A stretch of DNA of 64,000 nucleotides, taken from NCBI GenBank assembly GCA_947095585.1, contig OX352762.1, positions 88,400,749 through 88,464,748 of the forward strand, in the 5' to 3' direction. Every line of letters starts with the position of its first letter. Within the stretch, counting starts at the first letter, position 1. The translations under genes were made by a program, and so were the position numbers. This DNA comes from Nephrocerus scutellatus. Its lineage: Eukaryota; Arthropoda; Insecta; Diptera; Pipunculidae. Shown here one piece after another: positions 55,346 through 64,000 of this stretch. The notes below the pieces were generated by a model that was not told the origin of the DNA, ran no database searches, and saw only the letters and a list, made by a program, of their open reading frames with translations.

Positions 55346-57134
55346 AAATATATAACACGCACAACTCGTGTCGCACAACGATGTGTTGCGTAAATGAATT
55401 TAAAAACTTTTAGTATATCAGCTATTTTGGAATACTTTTTTTTTTATAATAATTTGGTTTCCAATACATTAAACACTGCTAGTAAAAGAAAATTGCTTAC
55501 TTCTAGCATATTTAGTAGCTTGAACTTACCTTATCCAGAATATAGATAGCCAGTTATTTTTCAAAAATCGACCTGTGATGATGATCTGAAAAGGACTTGT
55601 CTAACTCTTAGAAACTTCTTAAAAAAAACTTTCGCTGAGTCCTTGGAATCTGCTAAATTCAGGCACTAATATTCCGAAGTTAAAGTATCTGCACTAATGG
55701 TGGTCTTCCACTTAGCACGTTGACAATATTAAACAAAGTGATTCCTAATGTTATCTGTGATCAGCTTTTATATTTATTCTCAGCTGGTATCACAGTGAAA
55801 GAATATCTTAACATGACAACAAATTTGAAATAGGAATGAGGTTTGTCATGGCACATCCTTCTATCAACTCTACGGCCATCATAATGGGCAACTACAATAA
55901 CCATTTGTAACAATTCCGAAAATTATCATTGTCGTGTGTCATTCAGAAAATTGTTTAGCGAATGGCTTATTCACGGGTGCAAGCTAATGCGACAGCTGTC
56001 AAAGTCCGAACGTGCTCATTAGGACGGTGCTGAAGCTGCGAACTGCGAAGTATGCTACCGGCATGCGAATTAGTAGAGCACATTACTTTACCGCGTGTCT
56101 TGTAATCATAACTGAATTACTTAGTCTTAACTGGAATGGCATCTTCTTCGATGTCAGTGTTTATTATCAGCTGTTAACGATACTCGTTGCTTGATGCATA
56201 TCTTAAGAACGGTCGAAGTGGGTGTTGTTCACCCCTTTTTTCCATCTTCGAAAGACACATTCGATGCACGCTGTTGGTGGTAAATTACACGGTTCTTTGA
56301 TGGAGTCTTTCACCGTCAGCCGGTCATATCTTAGTTCATTATTCTCATGAACTTTTCGAAGGCATCGGGAGGAGCAAGCAATAAAACATCCCTTCCACTT
56401 CGAACTACCAATGTGTGCGTCCGTTCATTATGTCATCAACAGAAATATAGACCTCTGACATTGGTATATCCTTGATTATGCAATTGTTGCCCATTATTTG
56501 TCGATATATTTTTGTACCCAAGAAATGCTTGCGAAATGTTCGTAACCTATGCTTTTAGAATTTATTTTGTACACAGTATACAGTACTTCTTCAGTTAATG
56601 CAACCCTCAATTAACGCAACTCCTCAATCATAGCAACACTCAAATTGTTATCATTGTTGCCTTAGTTAACGCAATATGAAAAAACATTTGACTCAATAAA
56701 CGCCATGGTACTAATTTTACTACTTAGTACCCTTTCATTTCAGTTTGTGTTGTAAAGCATTTTTATAGACAGAATTTTTGGTGGCCTTTTTTATGTGAGT
56801 ATTTTCCTTGGTTTTGAACCTTAGAGGCCGTTAATTTACAGCAAAATTGTGTTTGTATTGTTTTTTTCTTGTTCCTTCTTCCCAGATTTGTTAGTGGTTG
56901 CAGATTGTATTTTGCGTGCGCATTTAGTTTTTCTTTCATAAAAACTTGGTAAAATGCGCTAAAGTAATTTGTATCGAATGAAGAATCTGGACTGTATTTT
57001 ATATAAAGAAACAAGTAAATGTAAAAAGCTCAGTTTTTCGCATACAAACTTTTATGTATACATCGACACACGCCACATCACAGTCCTTTATTGTTTGGTA
57101 ATAATCGCAAAAAAAGTGCTATTTTGGACTCAAT
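55346..57134. other. No gene recognised; one coding-like minus-strand patch
   Basis: On the minus strand at 56470-56340 the reading MSEVYISVDDIMNGRTH and, after a frameshift, TLVVRSGRDVLLLAPPDAF, EKFMRIMN and stop looks like a decayed short protein. No family was recognised. The rest is AT-rich. Confidence 0.3.
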
Positions 57135-57540
57135 GTGAGTGTTGAGTAAATTTCAGCTTTCTAGGTCGTGCGGAAGGTGGTTAAAAACGAACTGAAAAAA
57201 GTAAAGAAGAAATTGCAACTCATCACACGCACCACACGTGACACGCGACACTCGTCACACACGGAATATAAAAAATGTGATTTTGGACACTCACATAATT
57301 TTAGCTCCCAAGGTCATGTGAAAGGTGGTTAAAAAGGACATCAAAAAAGTAAAAAAAGAATATCAACCTATCACACGCGTCACACGCGGAATATAAAAAA
57401 TGCTTTTTTGGACTTAGACACTCACATAATTTCAGCTCCGCGATCGTGTGGAAGGTGGTTAAAAAGGACCTCAAAGTAGTCGAAAATACAGACAAAAAGG
57501 GGTCAAGTCAAATAAAAATTTTTAACGATTAAAAACGAGC
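57135..57540 (-). repeat. Dispersed repeat G, copy 2 (three units)
   Basis: GAAGGTGGTTAAAAA occurs at 57174, 57322 and 57452 (148 and 130 bp), each preceded by TTTCAGCT/TTAGCTCC and followed by a CACACGC/TCACACG-rich stretch. It is the reverse complement of G copy 1 at 16620-17040. The end (CAAAAAGGGGTCAAGTCAAA) shares text with 9505-9540. Confidence 0.78.
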
Positions 57541-57804
57541 GTTTTCTAATAAATTGAACAACAATGTGTTTGTTATTTGGTTTTAGTTAACCTTTAACAC
57601 AGAAATTTCTGACTCAGATTTTGCAACAACCACATCGATTTATATTAGTTGGGTTTACCGAGCTCATACTCTATATGTATTCAAAACAAGAAAATCACGT
57701 GGATATATCAATGTTATTTGGATCTGTTACGAATATGAACTCAGTGCTTTGCTCACCCAATGTCATGACAGCAATTAGGCAAATGTAGCACCTTTTACTT
57801 TTAC
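57541..57804. other. No gene seen
   Basis: Nothing recognised. Confidence 0.3.
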
Positions 57805-57890
57805 TAATAAACTTTTTTTAATAAAATTTGTATGGGTGCCCTTCGACCCGGGGCTCGATCACTACCAAATTTTTACAAGAATTTAAAATT
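57805..57890 (-). repeat. Element D, isolated module
   Basis: ATAAAATTTGTATGGGTGCC, GGGGCTCGATCACTACCAAA matches one D module core on the minus strand. The ends are missing. Confidence 0.65.
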
Positions 57891-58249
57891 TTGAAAGAAA
57901 AGAGTGAACTACAAAACAGGTTTGATTGGTTAGCTTAAATTACAGGAAATCTTTAATTAATTTGTATCGTTTTCAGAATTCGATTAAGTGTAAAAATCTG
58001 ATGTATACGACTATTTATTGTAGTCCACTGAACCTAAACTGATAAGATCCATCCATGCTTTATAGGATCTGCTTTTTTTACACAAAAGTCCATCATCCTT
58101 CATGGAGTAAAATGCAATTTTGTGAAAGGATAAAAAGCACGGATATTTTAATTAATGACTTAATTTCAACTGTATTTTAACAAGTCATATGTCCTCAGAT
58201 TATCACCCTAAGTGAAATACTTGACAATAATGCACGTCTTATTATAGGC
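57891..58249. other. No gene seen
   Basis: AT-rich, nothing recognised. Confidence 0.35.
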
Positions 58250-59090
58250 CTCTTAGGTGGTATTCTCTTGTATACCCTTGTACAAGATGTCTCGGTTTTA
58301 ATTTTTTAGTTAAATGCCAATGATGACTAATAGCATATGTGGCTATTCTCTGTCTTGTAGGAGAAAAAAAAATTTTATACGCGGTACTCAACAACGTTAT
58401 ACCAGGATAATTGATGCCCGTTTTTGATATCTGGCTAGCACGGTTGTCTCCCACTCAGACGGTACCGTTTTTTATCCTCGGAGTGTCCAAACTGCATTGA
58501 TTATCCAGATTCTAAATACACAAGATACGATGCTGGAAATGTGACACAGTTGTCGTATACTTCCGTATTCACAGGTACGATTAAGTTAATGTAGGAAGGA
58601 ATCAATATGACGAGCTAACAATGTGGGTTATGAGGGTGTGAACACTTTCTTTTCTTCTTCTTCTTCTATCGCAATATTTCCAAGTCCACCCTGTGTCTAG
58701 GCTAGCTTCCATTCATCATCGAGCCAGCCGTTCCGTTCTCGACGGCAACTACCTAATAGTGAGTCAGCAGTACTAATGACGGTATTTTTAAGCGTGTCCA
58801 TTTTTCTTCTATGCCCGGTATATCAGCCCTCACTTACTCTCCCTTTATAAGAGCGAGTTCTATCGCTTGACCATAATTATTTCTGATCTCTTCGTTGCGA
58901 ACGAATTCCGCAGAAGTCCCGTTAGACTTGCTCTGATTGTCCAACATAGTTGTAGGTAATATTTGATCATTAAATTCAAATCATGCCCAACTATCAAACC
59001 AAAAACCTCCAGTGCCTAGGCATTCTAAGGGTGAAAATCCCGTGTAGTGTGCGCTAATTTAAAAAAAAAGTGAACGCTTATGAGGCTTAC
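58250..59090 (-). pseudogene. LINE-A copy 7: fragmentary RT, linker and endonuclease
   Basis: The minus strand has GITLLSTAYKIFFSPTRQRI at about 58415-58340 (RT), then AATGGACGGCTGGCTCGATG-like linker text at 58690-58960 (parallel to 10150-10290, with GTAGGCAGTAGTCG in inverted form), and TAAGCCTCATAAGCGTTCAC at 59090-59071 (endonuclease). Large deletions separate the pieces. Dead. Confidence 0.8.
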
Positions 59091-59430
59091 TATTAACTAG
59101 ATGTTCCCGGGCGCTTTGCTACCCGCAGACATGAACCCACGTCTTTCTATTACCATCGCGTGGTGGGGGGTGTACTATAACTTATAACCATAGAGTAATA
59201 CGCACTAAGCACATAGTCTTAGACTTTTCTATGGGCAGCCATAGTACGTAAAAAACCTAGCACAGAAAGCAGCGCGGCGAACAGTGCAGCACACAGTCAA
59301 CGCATTCGCTCAACCGTTTTTTCGTCGCCCGTGAAAGTCCATTCTAAATACTGGTGAAAGTATTTTGAAATCCGTCCAGTAGTTTCGAAGATTACCTCCT
59401 ACATACAAATCAACATAACCTCTTTATATC
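59091..59430 (+). mobile_element. Helitron-like non-autonomous element
   Basis: Begins TAACTAGATGTTCCCGGGCG, CTTTGCTACCCG and near its right part has GAAATCCGTCCAGTAGTTTCG, AAGATTACCTCC, the phrase typical of insect Helitron-like 3' regions (CCGT.CAGTAGTTT). About 340 bp, no ORF. A CTRR end was not pinned down. Confidence 0.5.
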
Positions 59431-60384
59431 TTTATAAATTTTATTTTTAATTTTGCGTCCTACGATGTATTCTTGCGCGTGCTGTAATGAAACTAAATAA
59501 ATGTCAAAAATAGCGGTATTACCACCTACTATCTTAAAAACTGCGCCACCTGTTGGGTCCAAATTTCACAAAAACCCAAATAGCAGCGGAACAAACCTAT
59601 GGTTAAAATGTGAAGTTCCTAAGGTGCTTCGTTGCTGACAAACAAAAAAAAACATTATATTTTGACAACAGCGCCACCTAGCGAGTTCAAACAAAAACAA
59701 AAAACCCAAACCGCTTAAATCCTAATCTATGGTGAACATTTCAGCTTCCTGCGATGTCTGGTTCCTGAGAAAAGCTATCCCAATCGTTACAGACACCATT
59801 TTTATATATTAGATAAGGGAAGGGAAAACTTTCTACCTACCTCTTTTTAACGATATTGTGCGCAAATTATGTGGTTTGAATCTTATCGTTTACAACTTAG
59901 GTTGTAAAGAAAACAAAACTAGAACACGAGAAACTTCAGTTTGAATGTTTCTATTTTTTGATTTCTTAAATAAGTCTGAATTATCAATTTAGAATATTTT
60001 TCTTACTCTTGGTGGTGTTAAGCAGTTTTATCAACAGATAGATAGTGTCGCAATACACATTTAGCGATAGCTGTAATGAAGAGCCACGTTAAAAATTCTG
60101 AAAGACCAACGGATCGATGGCGCCAAAATAAAAATTCTGTCCCTCGTTAAAATAAATTAAGTAGTATCGTGTCTAGGGATGGATGGTGTCAAAAAACAGG
60201 ATCGGTCCCTCGTAAAAATAGATTATCGACGATCATAGGAATGGGTGATGTCGAAATATATATTTTTGTAACATTACTGGCATTGTTCCGTTGATATAAC
60301 TCGCAGGGAGGAGTATGAGATTTGGCATAGTTGTTAAAGTTTATATAGAGAAGAAGTGCAAAAAGCTAAAATTTATATATAACT
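59431..60384. other. No gene seen
   Basis: GCGCCACCT occurs twice (59540s and 59670s) in related text, and CGGTCCCTCGTAAAAATA-type text repeats at about 60140 and 60205, pointing to small unclassified repeats. Confidence 0.4.
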
Positions 60385-60800
60385 AGTTGTTAACCCCGAC
60401 GTTCCCGGGACCCTCTACCCACACCCACAAGAGAACGACACCAAAAGTTAAAACATCAGGCGATGTCTGGCTGCCGCTCACACCTAACAGACCTAACCAA
60501 ACAGACCGCTCACCCACTGAAACCACCATACACCATTGAGCCCCACCTCAACCACCACTGACCCAACATTGTAGCCTACTCGTATAATGTTTTCGAATCG
60601 AGAGTTATGATCGCGAGTTCATACATAAATGCATTGGAAAACGGAATTTTTCCAGTTTTTCCCGAATTTTCCAATTTTCCAAATTCCTATAATAATCCCC
60701 GGGCTATTAAAAAATTAACCAAATTGGTCCAGCCGTTTAGCCATGAAAAGGTAACAGACAGACAGACAGAGTTACTTTCACATTTATAACATTAGTATGG
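60385..60800 (+). mobile_element. Helitron-like non-autonomous element, 3' end visible
   Basis: Starts GTTGTTAACCCCGACGTTCC and ends with TTGGTCCAGCCGTTTAGCCA, TGAAAAGGTAACAGACAGAC, AGACAGAGTTACTTTCACAT and a CTAG at about 60801. The GTCCAGCCGTTT...ACAGACAGACAGAC phrase is a common mark of insect Helitron-like 3' regions. No coding sequence. Confidence 0.5.
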
Positions 60801-61009
60801 ACTAGTATGGTTCAAAATTAAAATTTTTTTTAAATATATATTGCAGGGAATTAAGGCAGGGAATTAAGGAAAAAAGGCTCGCAGCTGACGTAATAGAACA
60901 AAATTCAATAAAATTATATGCAATGAAAAAAAAGAACCTCAATAACGTTCAAACTAAAAAATTCAAATCAATCAAAAATCAAAAAAATTACGGTCGAATT
61001 TCGACCATA
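60801..61009. other. No gene seen
   Basis: A-rich, nothing recognised. Confidence 0.3.
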
Positions 61010-61255
61010 AACGGGCCTCCAGTGTTCATAAACTTACCCCTTACGCGAAAGGTGCATTGCCGTTCATTTAGGTACTTATTTAAAGCCGATAATGGTGGTT
61101 ATCATTCTTTTGCTGACTAGAAGCCCACCCCGAGCACTTGATGTCTTGCATGACAGCATACCATCCCCAATCCACCACATCCCATGAATTGCTGTTATGT
61201 CAACATTATTTTGGACAGAGTATCGGCTAGCTGCTGTGCAGCTCGAGCTCTTGAC
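61010..61255 (-). pseudogene. LINE-A copy 8: endonuclease N-terminal fragment
   Basis: The plus-strand text (TTACGCGAAAGGTGCATTGC, TTTAAAGCCGATAATGGTGG, CATTCTTTTGCTGACTAGAA) parallels 38650-38900, so the minus strand carries the start of the endonuclease domain. It is bounded on the right by the start of that domain (CAGCTAGCCGATACTCTGTC inverted). Dead and short. Confidence 0.85.
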
Positions 61256-61390
61256 AGTGAACGTAAGTTCCATGAAAAAATTCTTAAATCGTTTAGCTAT
61301 TTTCGTTGTTGTGTTCGTCGCCATGAATCACCGTTTCCGAGGCTGATTAGAGGTTCCGCAATTTCTTTCGTTGTTAGTTTTCAATAATTA

Positions 61391-61486
61391 AATCGACTGC
61401 TGCAAGCGAAAGCTCTCTGCAGAAAAAACAGGTCGTTTTGACGCTTGCTCTGCTGGCGTCATATAAAAAGCTTGCAGCAGTCGATT
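61391..61486. mobile_element. Small MITE with 17-bp perfect terminal inverted repeats
   Basis: AATCGACTGCTGCAAGC at 61391-61407 is an exact inverted match to 61470-61486. Total length 96 bp. The inner sequence shows further partial pairing (GCGAAAGC / GCTTGC). Target-site duplication not certain. Superfamily unknown. Confidence 0.85.
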
Positions 61487-61589
61487 ATAATAGAGAATTA
61501 ATGCAAAATTTACATTTGAGGCGTGCGAGACAAAGTGAGCGCGCCGACTATAGTTAAATTGAAGTTGTGGTTAGCCAGAAGAGAAGAGA

Positions 61590-61806
61590 GTTATTTTATA
61601 GTAACATGGGAAATGTTATCGATAGCATTATGGTAACATGGAAAAATATACTTATTCTCTCGTCTGTCTAACCATAATTGCTATTTAACATCCGTCCTGC
61701 TAATTTTTTCTTGCAGAAGAGATTGACACTACGCGAATGGTATAGTTATTTTATAGTAACATGGTAAATGTTATCCATAACATTATGGTAACATTAAAAA
61801 ATATAC
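61590..61806 (+). repeat. 155-bp tandem duplication, second unit split by mariner
   Basis: GTTATTTTATAGTAACATGG begins at 61590 and again at 61745, a period of 155 bp. The second unit stops at the TA at 61807 and continues after the mariner at 63113 (CATCTCTCGTCTGGCTAACT, matching TTCTCTCGTCTGTCTAACCA in the first unit). It gives the empty-site sequence for the insertion. Confidence 0.9.
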
Positions 61807-61808
61807 TA

Positions 61809-63112
61809 ATGGGTGTTTTTTTGGGAGGTTTGTTTTTCCGATAGATGTCGTTTTATTTTATGACAGTTGTTTTGACAGCTCAAAGTGGCATTTCTACTCA
61901 GTATTGTTTGGCAAATCATTATGAATAGGTTAACTCCAGAACAACGTTTTCAAATCGTGGAAATTTATTTTCAAAATCAGTGTTCAATTAAAAATGTTTA
62001 TAGAGCACTTCGTGAATTTTATGGTGCACATAATCGTCCGTCAGAGACCACCATAAAGAACGTAATTACCAAATTTCGGTCTACATTCACTCTTTTGGAT
62101 GCCAAGCCACCGACAAGAATGAGAAGAGTTCGTACAGAAGAAAATATTGCTGTCGTTGAGGCCAGTGTCGAAGAAAACGACAATTTATCGATTCGTCGTC
62201 GTGCTCAGCAAATTGGACTTTGTCCATCGACTTTATGGAAAATTTTACGTAAAGATTTGGGTTTGGTGCCATACAAAATTCAATTGGTGCAAGAATTAAA
62301 GCCACACGACCATCGTTTGCGCCGTGAATTCAGTGATTGGTCGTTAAATCAATTGAACGAAGATCCATTTTTTTACCGTAAAATTCTCTTCAGTGATGAG
62401 GCGCATTTTTTGTTAAATGGATACGTCAACAAACAAAATTGTCGCCTTTGGAGCAAAGATAATCCACACGCCGTTCAAGAATTACCAATGCATCCTGATA
62501 AATGTACTGTTTGGTGCGGTCTATGGGCTGGTGGGATCATCGGTCCATATTTCTTTAAAAATGAGGAAGGACGACGCGTTACCGTGAATGGAAATCGATA
62601 CAGAACCATGTTAAATGAGTTTTTGTTGTCAAATCTTGAAGATATGGATATGGATGAAATGTGGTTTCAACAAGATGGTGCCACTTGCCATACAGCACGT
62701 GAAACAATCGACTTATTGAAAGAAACTTTCAACGACAACATTATTTCGAGAAATGGTCCGGTGAATTGGCCTCCGCGTTCGTGCGATTTGACGCCACTCG
62801 ATTACTTTTTGTGGGGATACGTGAAGTCATTGGTTTATGTGGATAAACCTCAATCGATTGACGCTTTGGAAACCAATATTCAACGTGTCATTGCTGACAT
62901 ACGCCCTCAAATGCTTGAAAAAGTGCTGGAAAATTGGACCTCCAGAATGACATTTGTGAAAAATAGTCGTGGTAGCCATATGCCAGAAATTGTGTTTAAA
63001 TGTTAAATGCCAAAAAATTATCTACCAAATAAAAAAAAATTTTGGTCATTTCATAATTTTATATGTGTTTTATTCAAAAAAAAAATCGCCAACCTCTTAA
63101 AAAAACACACTA
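61809..63112 (+). mobile_element. Complete mariner-type DNA transposon
   Basis: A 1304-bp element flanked by TA at 61807-61808 and 63113-63114. The left end ATGGGTGTTTTTTTGGGAGG and the right end, read inverted, TAGTGTGTTTTTTTAAGAGG, form imperfect terminal inverted repeats of about 25 bp. It contains one intact transposase gene (61921-63006) with short untranslated sides of 112 and 106 bp. The interrupted 155-bp repeat shows the pre-insertion site. The intact gene suggests a recent insertion. Confidence 0.9.
61921..63006 (+). CDS. Mariner-type transposase, intact, 361 aa
   Basis: This gene encodes a cut-and-paste transposase of the Tc1/mariner superfamily, acting in the nucleus on its own terminal repeats. 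ATG at 61921 (MNRLTPEQRFQIV) is chosen as the first in-frame ATG; the frame extends upstream only through non-ATG codons. Residues 1-60 form a helix-turn-helix (CSIKNVYRALREFYG) and 75-115 a second (SIRRRAQQIGLCPSTLWKIL). Catalytic positions are D159 in KILFSDEAHF, D252 in MWFQQDGATCHTA and D289 in RSCDLTPLDYFLWG; by hand count 36 residues lie between D252 and D289. A TGPYFF-like stretch, IIGPYFFKNE, lies at 206-215. No stops, frameshifts or missing key residues. Related dead copies lie at 32515-33000 and 46723-47095. In insects such genes are often mislabelled as host proteins because of the fused HTH. Confidence 0.96.
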   Translation: MNRLTPEQRFQIVEIYFQNQCSIKNVYRALREFYGAHNRPSETTIKNVITKFRSTFTLLDAKPPTRMRRVRTEENIAVVEASVEENDNLSIRRRAQQIGLCPSTLWKILRKDLGLVPYKIQLVQELKPHDHRLRREFSDWSLNQLNEDPFFYRKILFSDEAHFLLNGYVNKQNCRLWSKDNPHAVQELPMHPDKCTVWCGLWAGGIIGPYFFKNEEGRRVTVNGNRYRTMLNEFLLSNLEDMDMDEMWFQQDGATCHTARETIDLLKETFNDNIISRNGPVNWPPRSCDLTPLDYFLWGYVKSLVYVDKPQSIDALETNIQRVIADIRPQMLEKVLENWTSRMTFVKNSRGSHMPEIVFKC

Positions 63113-63451
63113 TACATCTCTCGTCTGGCTAACTACAATTTCAATTTAACAGCCGTCCTGCTCACTTTTCCTCGCACGTTACAAATGTAAATCGAGCGTA
63201 AGTACTAAGCTGTTCATTATGTACGAGTTTATCGACAAAAAGCAGGTATATATATTGTCAAGTTGATGTTTGCATTCGTTACAATCTTACAATATACTCC
63301 TGTTCGATGGATGTCAGATGTTGTGTATCTTGGAAGTAAAAGGTATAAATAAATACTTGATCAGGCATAAGTTTATTATAACCATTTGTTGTAATTTAGC
63401 AAACAGGAGCAGGCGTTTCATTAAATTTTGCCACTAGCGCTTGCACGCGAA
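63113..63451. other. No gene seen; end of the 155-bp repeat then unique DNA
   Basis: 63113 to about 63180 is the right part of the duplicated unit split by the mariner. The rest shows nothing recognised. Confidence 0.5.
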
Positions 63452-63755
63452 AGTCTATTATAATTAAGACTTCAAGCATAGGTTAGCTGATTGGGGTAGA
63501 TTCGTAGCAGCATGCTTTTTGAAATAGCGGTACTTTTTGGCGCGAGTCTAATTTAATTAACCCTTAAGACTACAAGCATAGGTTAGCTGATTGGAGCAGA
63601 GGCGTAGCAGCATGCGTTATTAAATAGCGGTACTTTTAGGTGAGAGTCTATTATAATTAACCCTTGAGACTACAAGGATAGGTTAGCTGATTGAGCAGAG
63701 GCGTAGCAGCAGGCGTTTTTTTAAATAGCGGTACTTTTTGGCGCGAGTAATTAAA
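63452..63755 (+). repeat. 100-bp tandem repeat, three copies
   Basis: GGTTAGCTGATTG starts at 63481, 63581 and 63681, an exact 100-bp period. Each unit carries GCGTAGCAGCATGC, AAATAGCGGTACTTTT and CGCGAGTC. Units differ at few positions. No ORF. Confidence 0.92.
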
Positions 63756-64000
63756 GATTAAAGAAAAAGCGTATTGTGTCATATGCCAGTTGCCGGCAAA
63801 TACAAATTTCACAGAATAATCTCTGCAATATCTGCAACGGCTGTATTAGACCAAACAGGGTATCGATTATGTAAGCATTTCTGCTTTCGAAAGACGTCAC
63901 ATTTGTCGACATTTCGACTAAACGCGATTATTGAGTCATACGACTAGTAGTCTGAAGAGACTGAATTGTTGTTGTTTCAGTCGAACACCTATTTGGAGTT
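63756..64000. other. No gene seen
   Basis: Nothing recognised before the window ends. Confidence 0.35.

Overview
The window looks like AT-rich, non-coding chromatin of a higher fly (Diptera, perhaps a tephritid fruit fly). It carries introns-style non-coding DNA, CAA/AAC runs, a mariner transposon, several non-LTR retrotransposon (LINE) families, a tRNA-derived SINE, MITE-like elements and Helitron-like fragments. The species call is inference from these families; no host marker gene is recognised. No rRNA, bona fide tRNA, CRISPR array, bacterial-type operon or defence island was seen. The only clearly intact long reading frame is a mariner-type transposase near the right end.

Short names used in the entries: LINE-A is an endonuclease plus reverse transcriptase element with a YADD motif (RTE-like, clade unsettled), with eight dead copies. 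LINE-B is a CR1/L2/jockey-group element with a FADDS motif, with five dead copies. LINE-C is a relative of LINE-B, nearly full length in its RT region. Element D is a modular repeat with short inverted ends and internal ~120-bp tandem modules. E, F, G and H are unclassified dispersed repeats. SINE is a tRNA-derived family with an (ATT)n tail.

Layout. 0-7.5 kb: LINE-A, E, SINE, a 58-bp-stem hairpin, D, LINE-B, a gypsy-type integrase tail, a MITE. 7.7-8.6 kb: the best candidate host region (5' leader and first coding exon with a strong splice donor). 9.4-15 kb: SINE piece and two LINE-A copies, one split by an insertion carrying F. 15-26 kb: E, G, LINE-B and D copies. 26-31 kb: mostly unique DNA with two small candidate ORFs. 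31-40 kb: D copies, a mariner relic, a Helitron-like end, a SINE inserted in D, an inverted LINE-A. 40-45 kb: a small leucine-rich ORF, an RNase H relic of another LINE, a candidate host exon. 45.5-48.7 kb: a 41-bp array with five-unit higher-order structure, a 116-bp array fused to a mariner relic, LINE-B. 50-53.5 kb: LINE-C and a LINE-A copy with an inverted 5' part. 53.7-61 kb: Helitron-like pieces, SINE pieces, G, LINE-A relics. 61-64 kb: a MITE, a 155-bp duplication split by the intact mariner, and a 100-bp triplicate repeat.

The genes do not form a pathway. The autonomous element present (mariner) and the dead LINEs explain most of the coding signal; the SINE, MITE and D copies are parasites of unknown enzymes. 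All alignments and counts here were done by eye.
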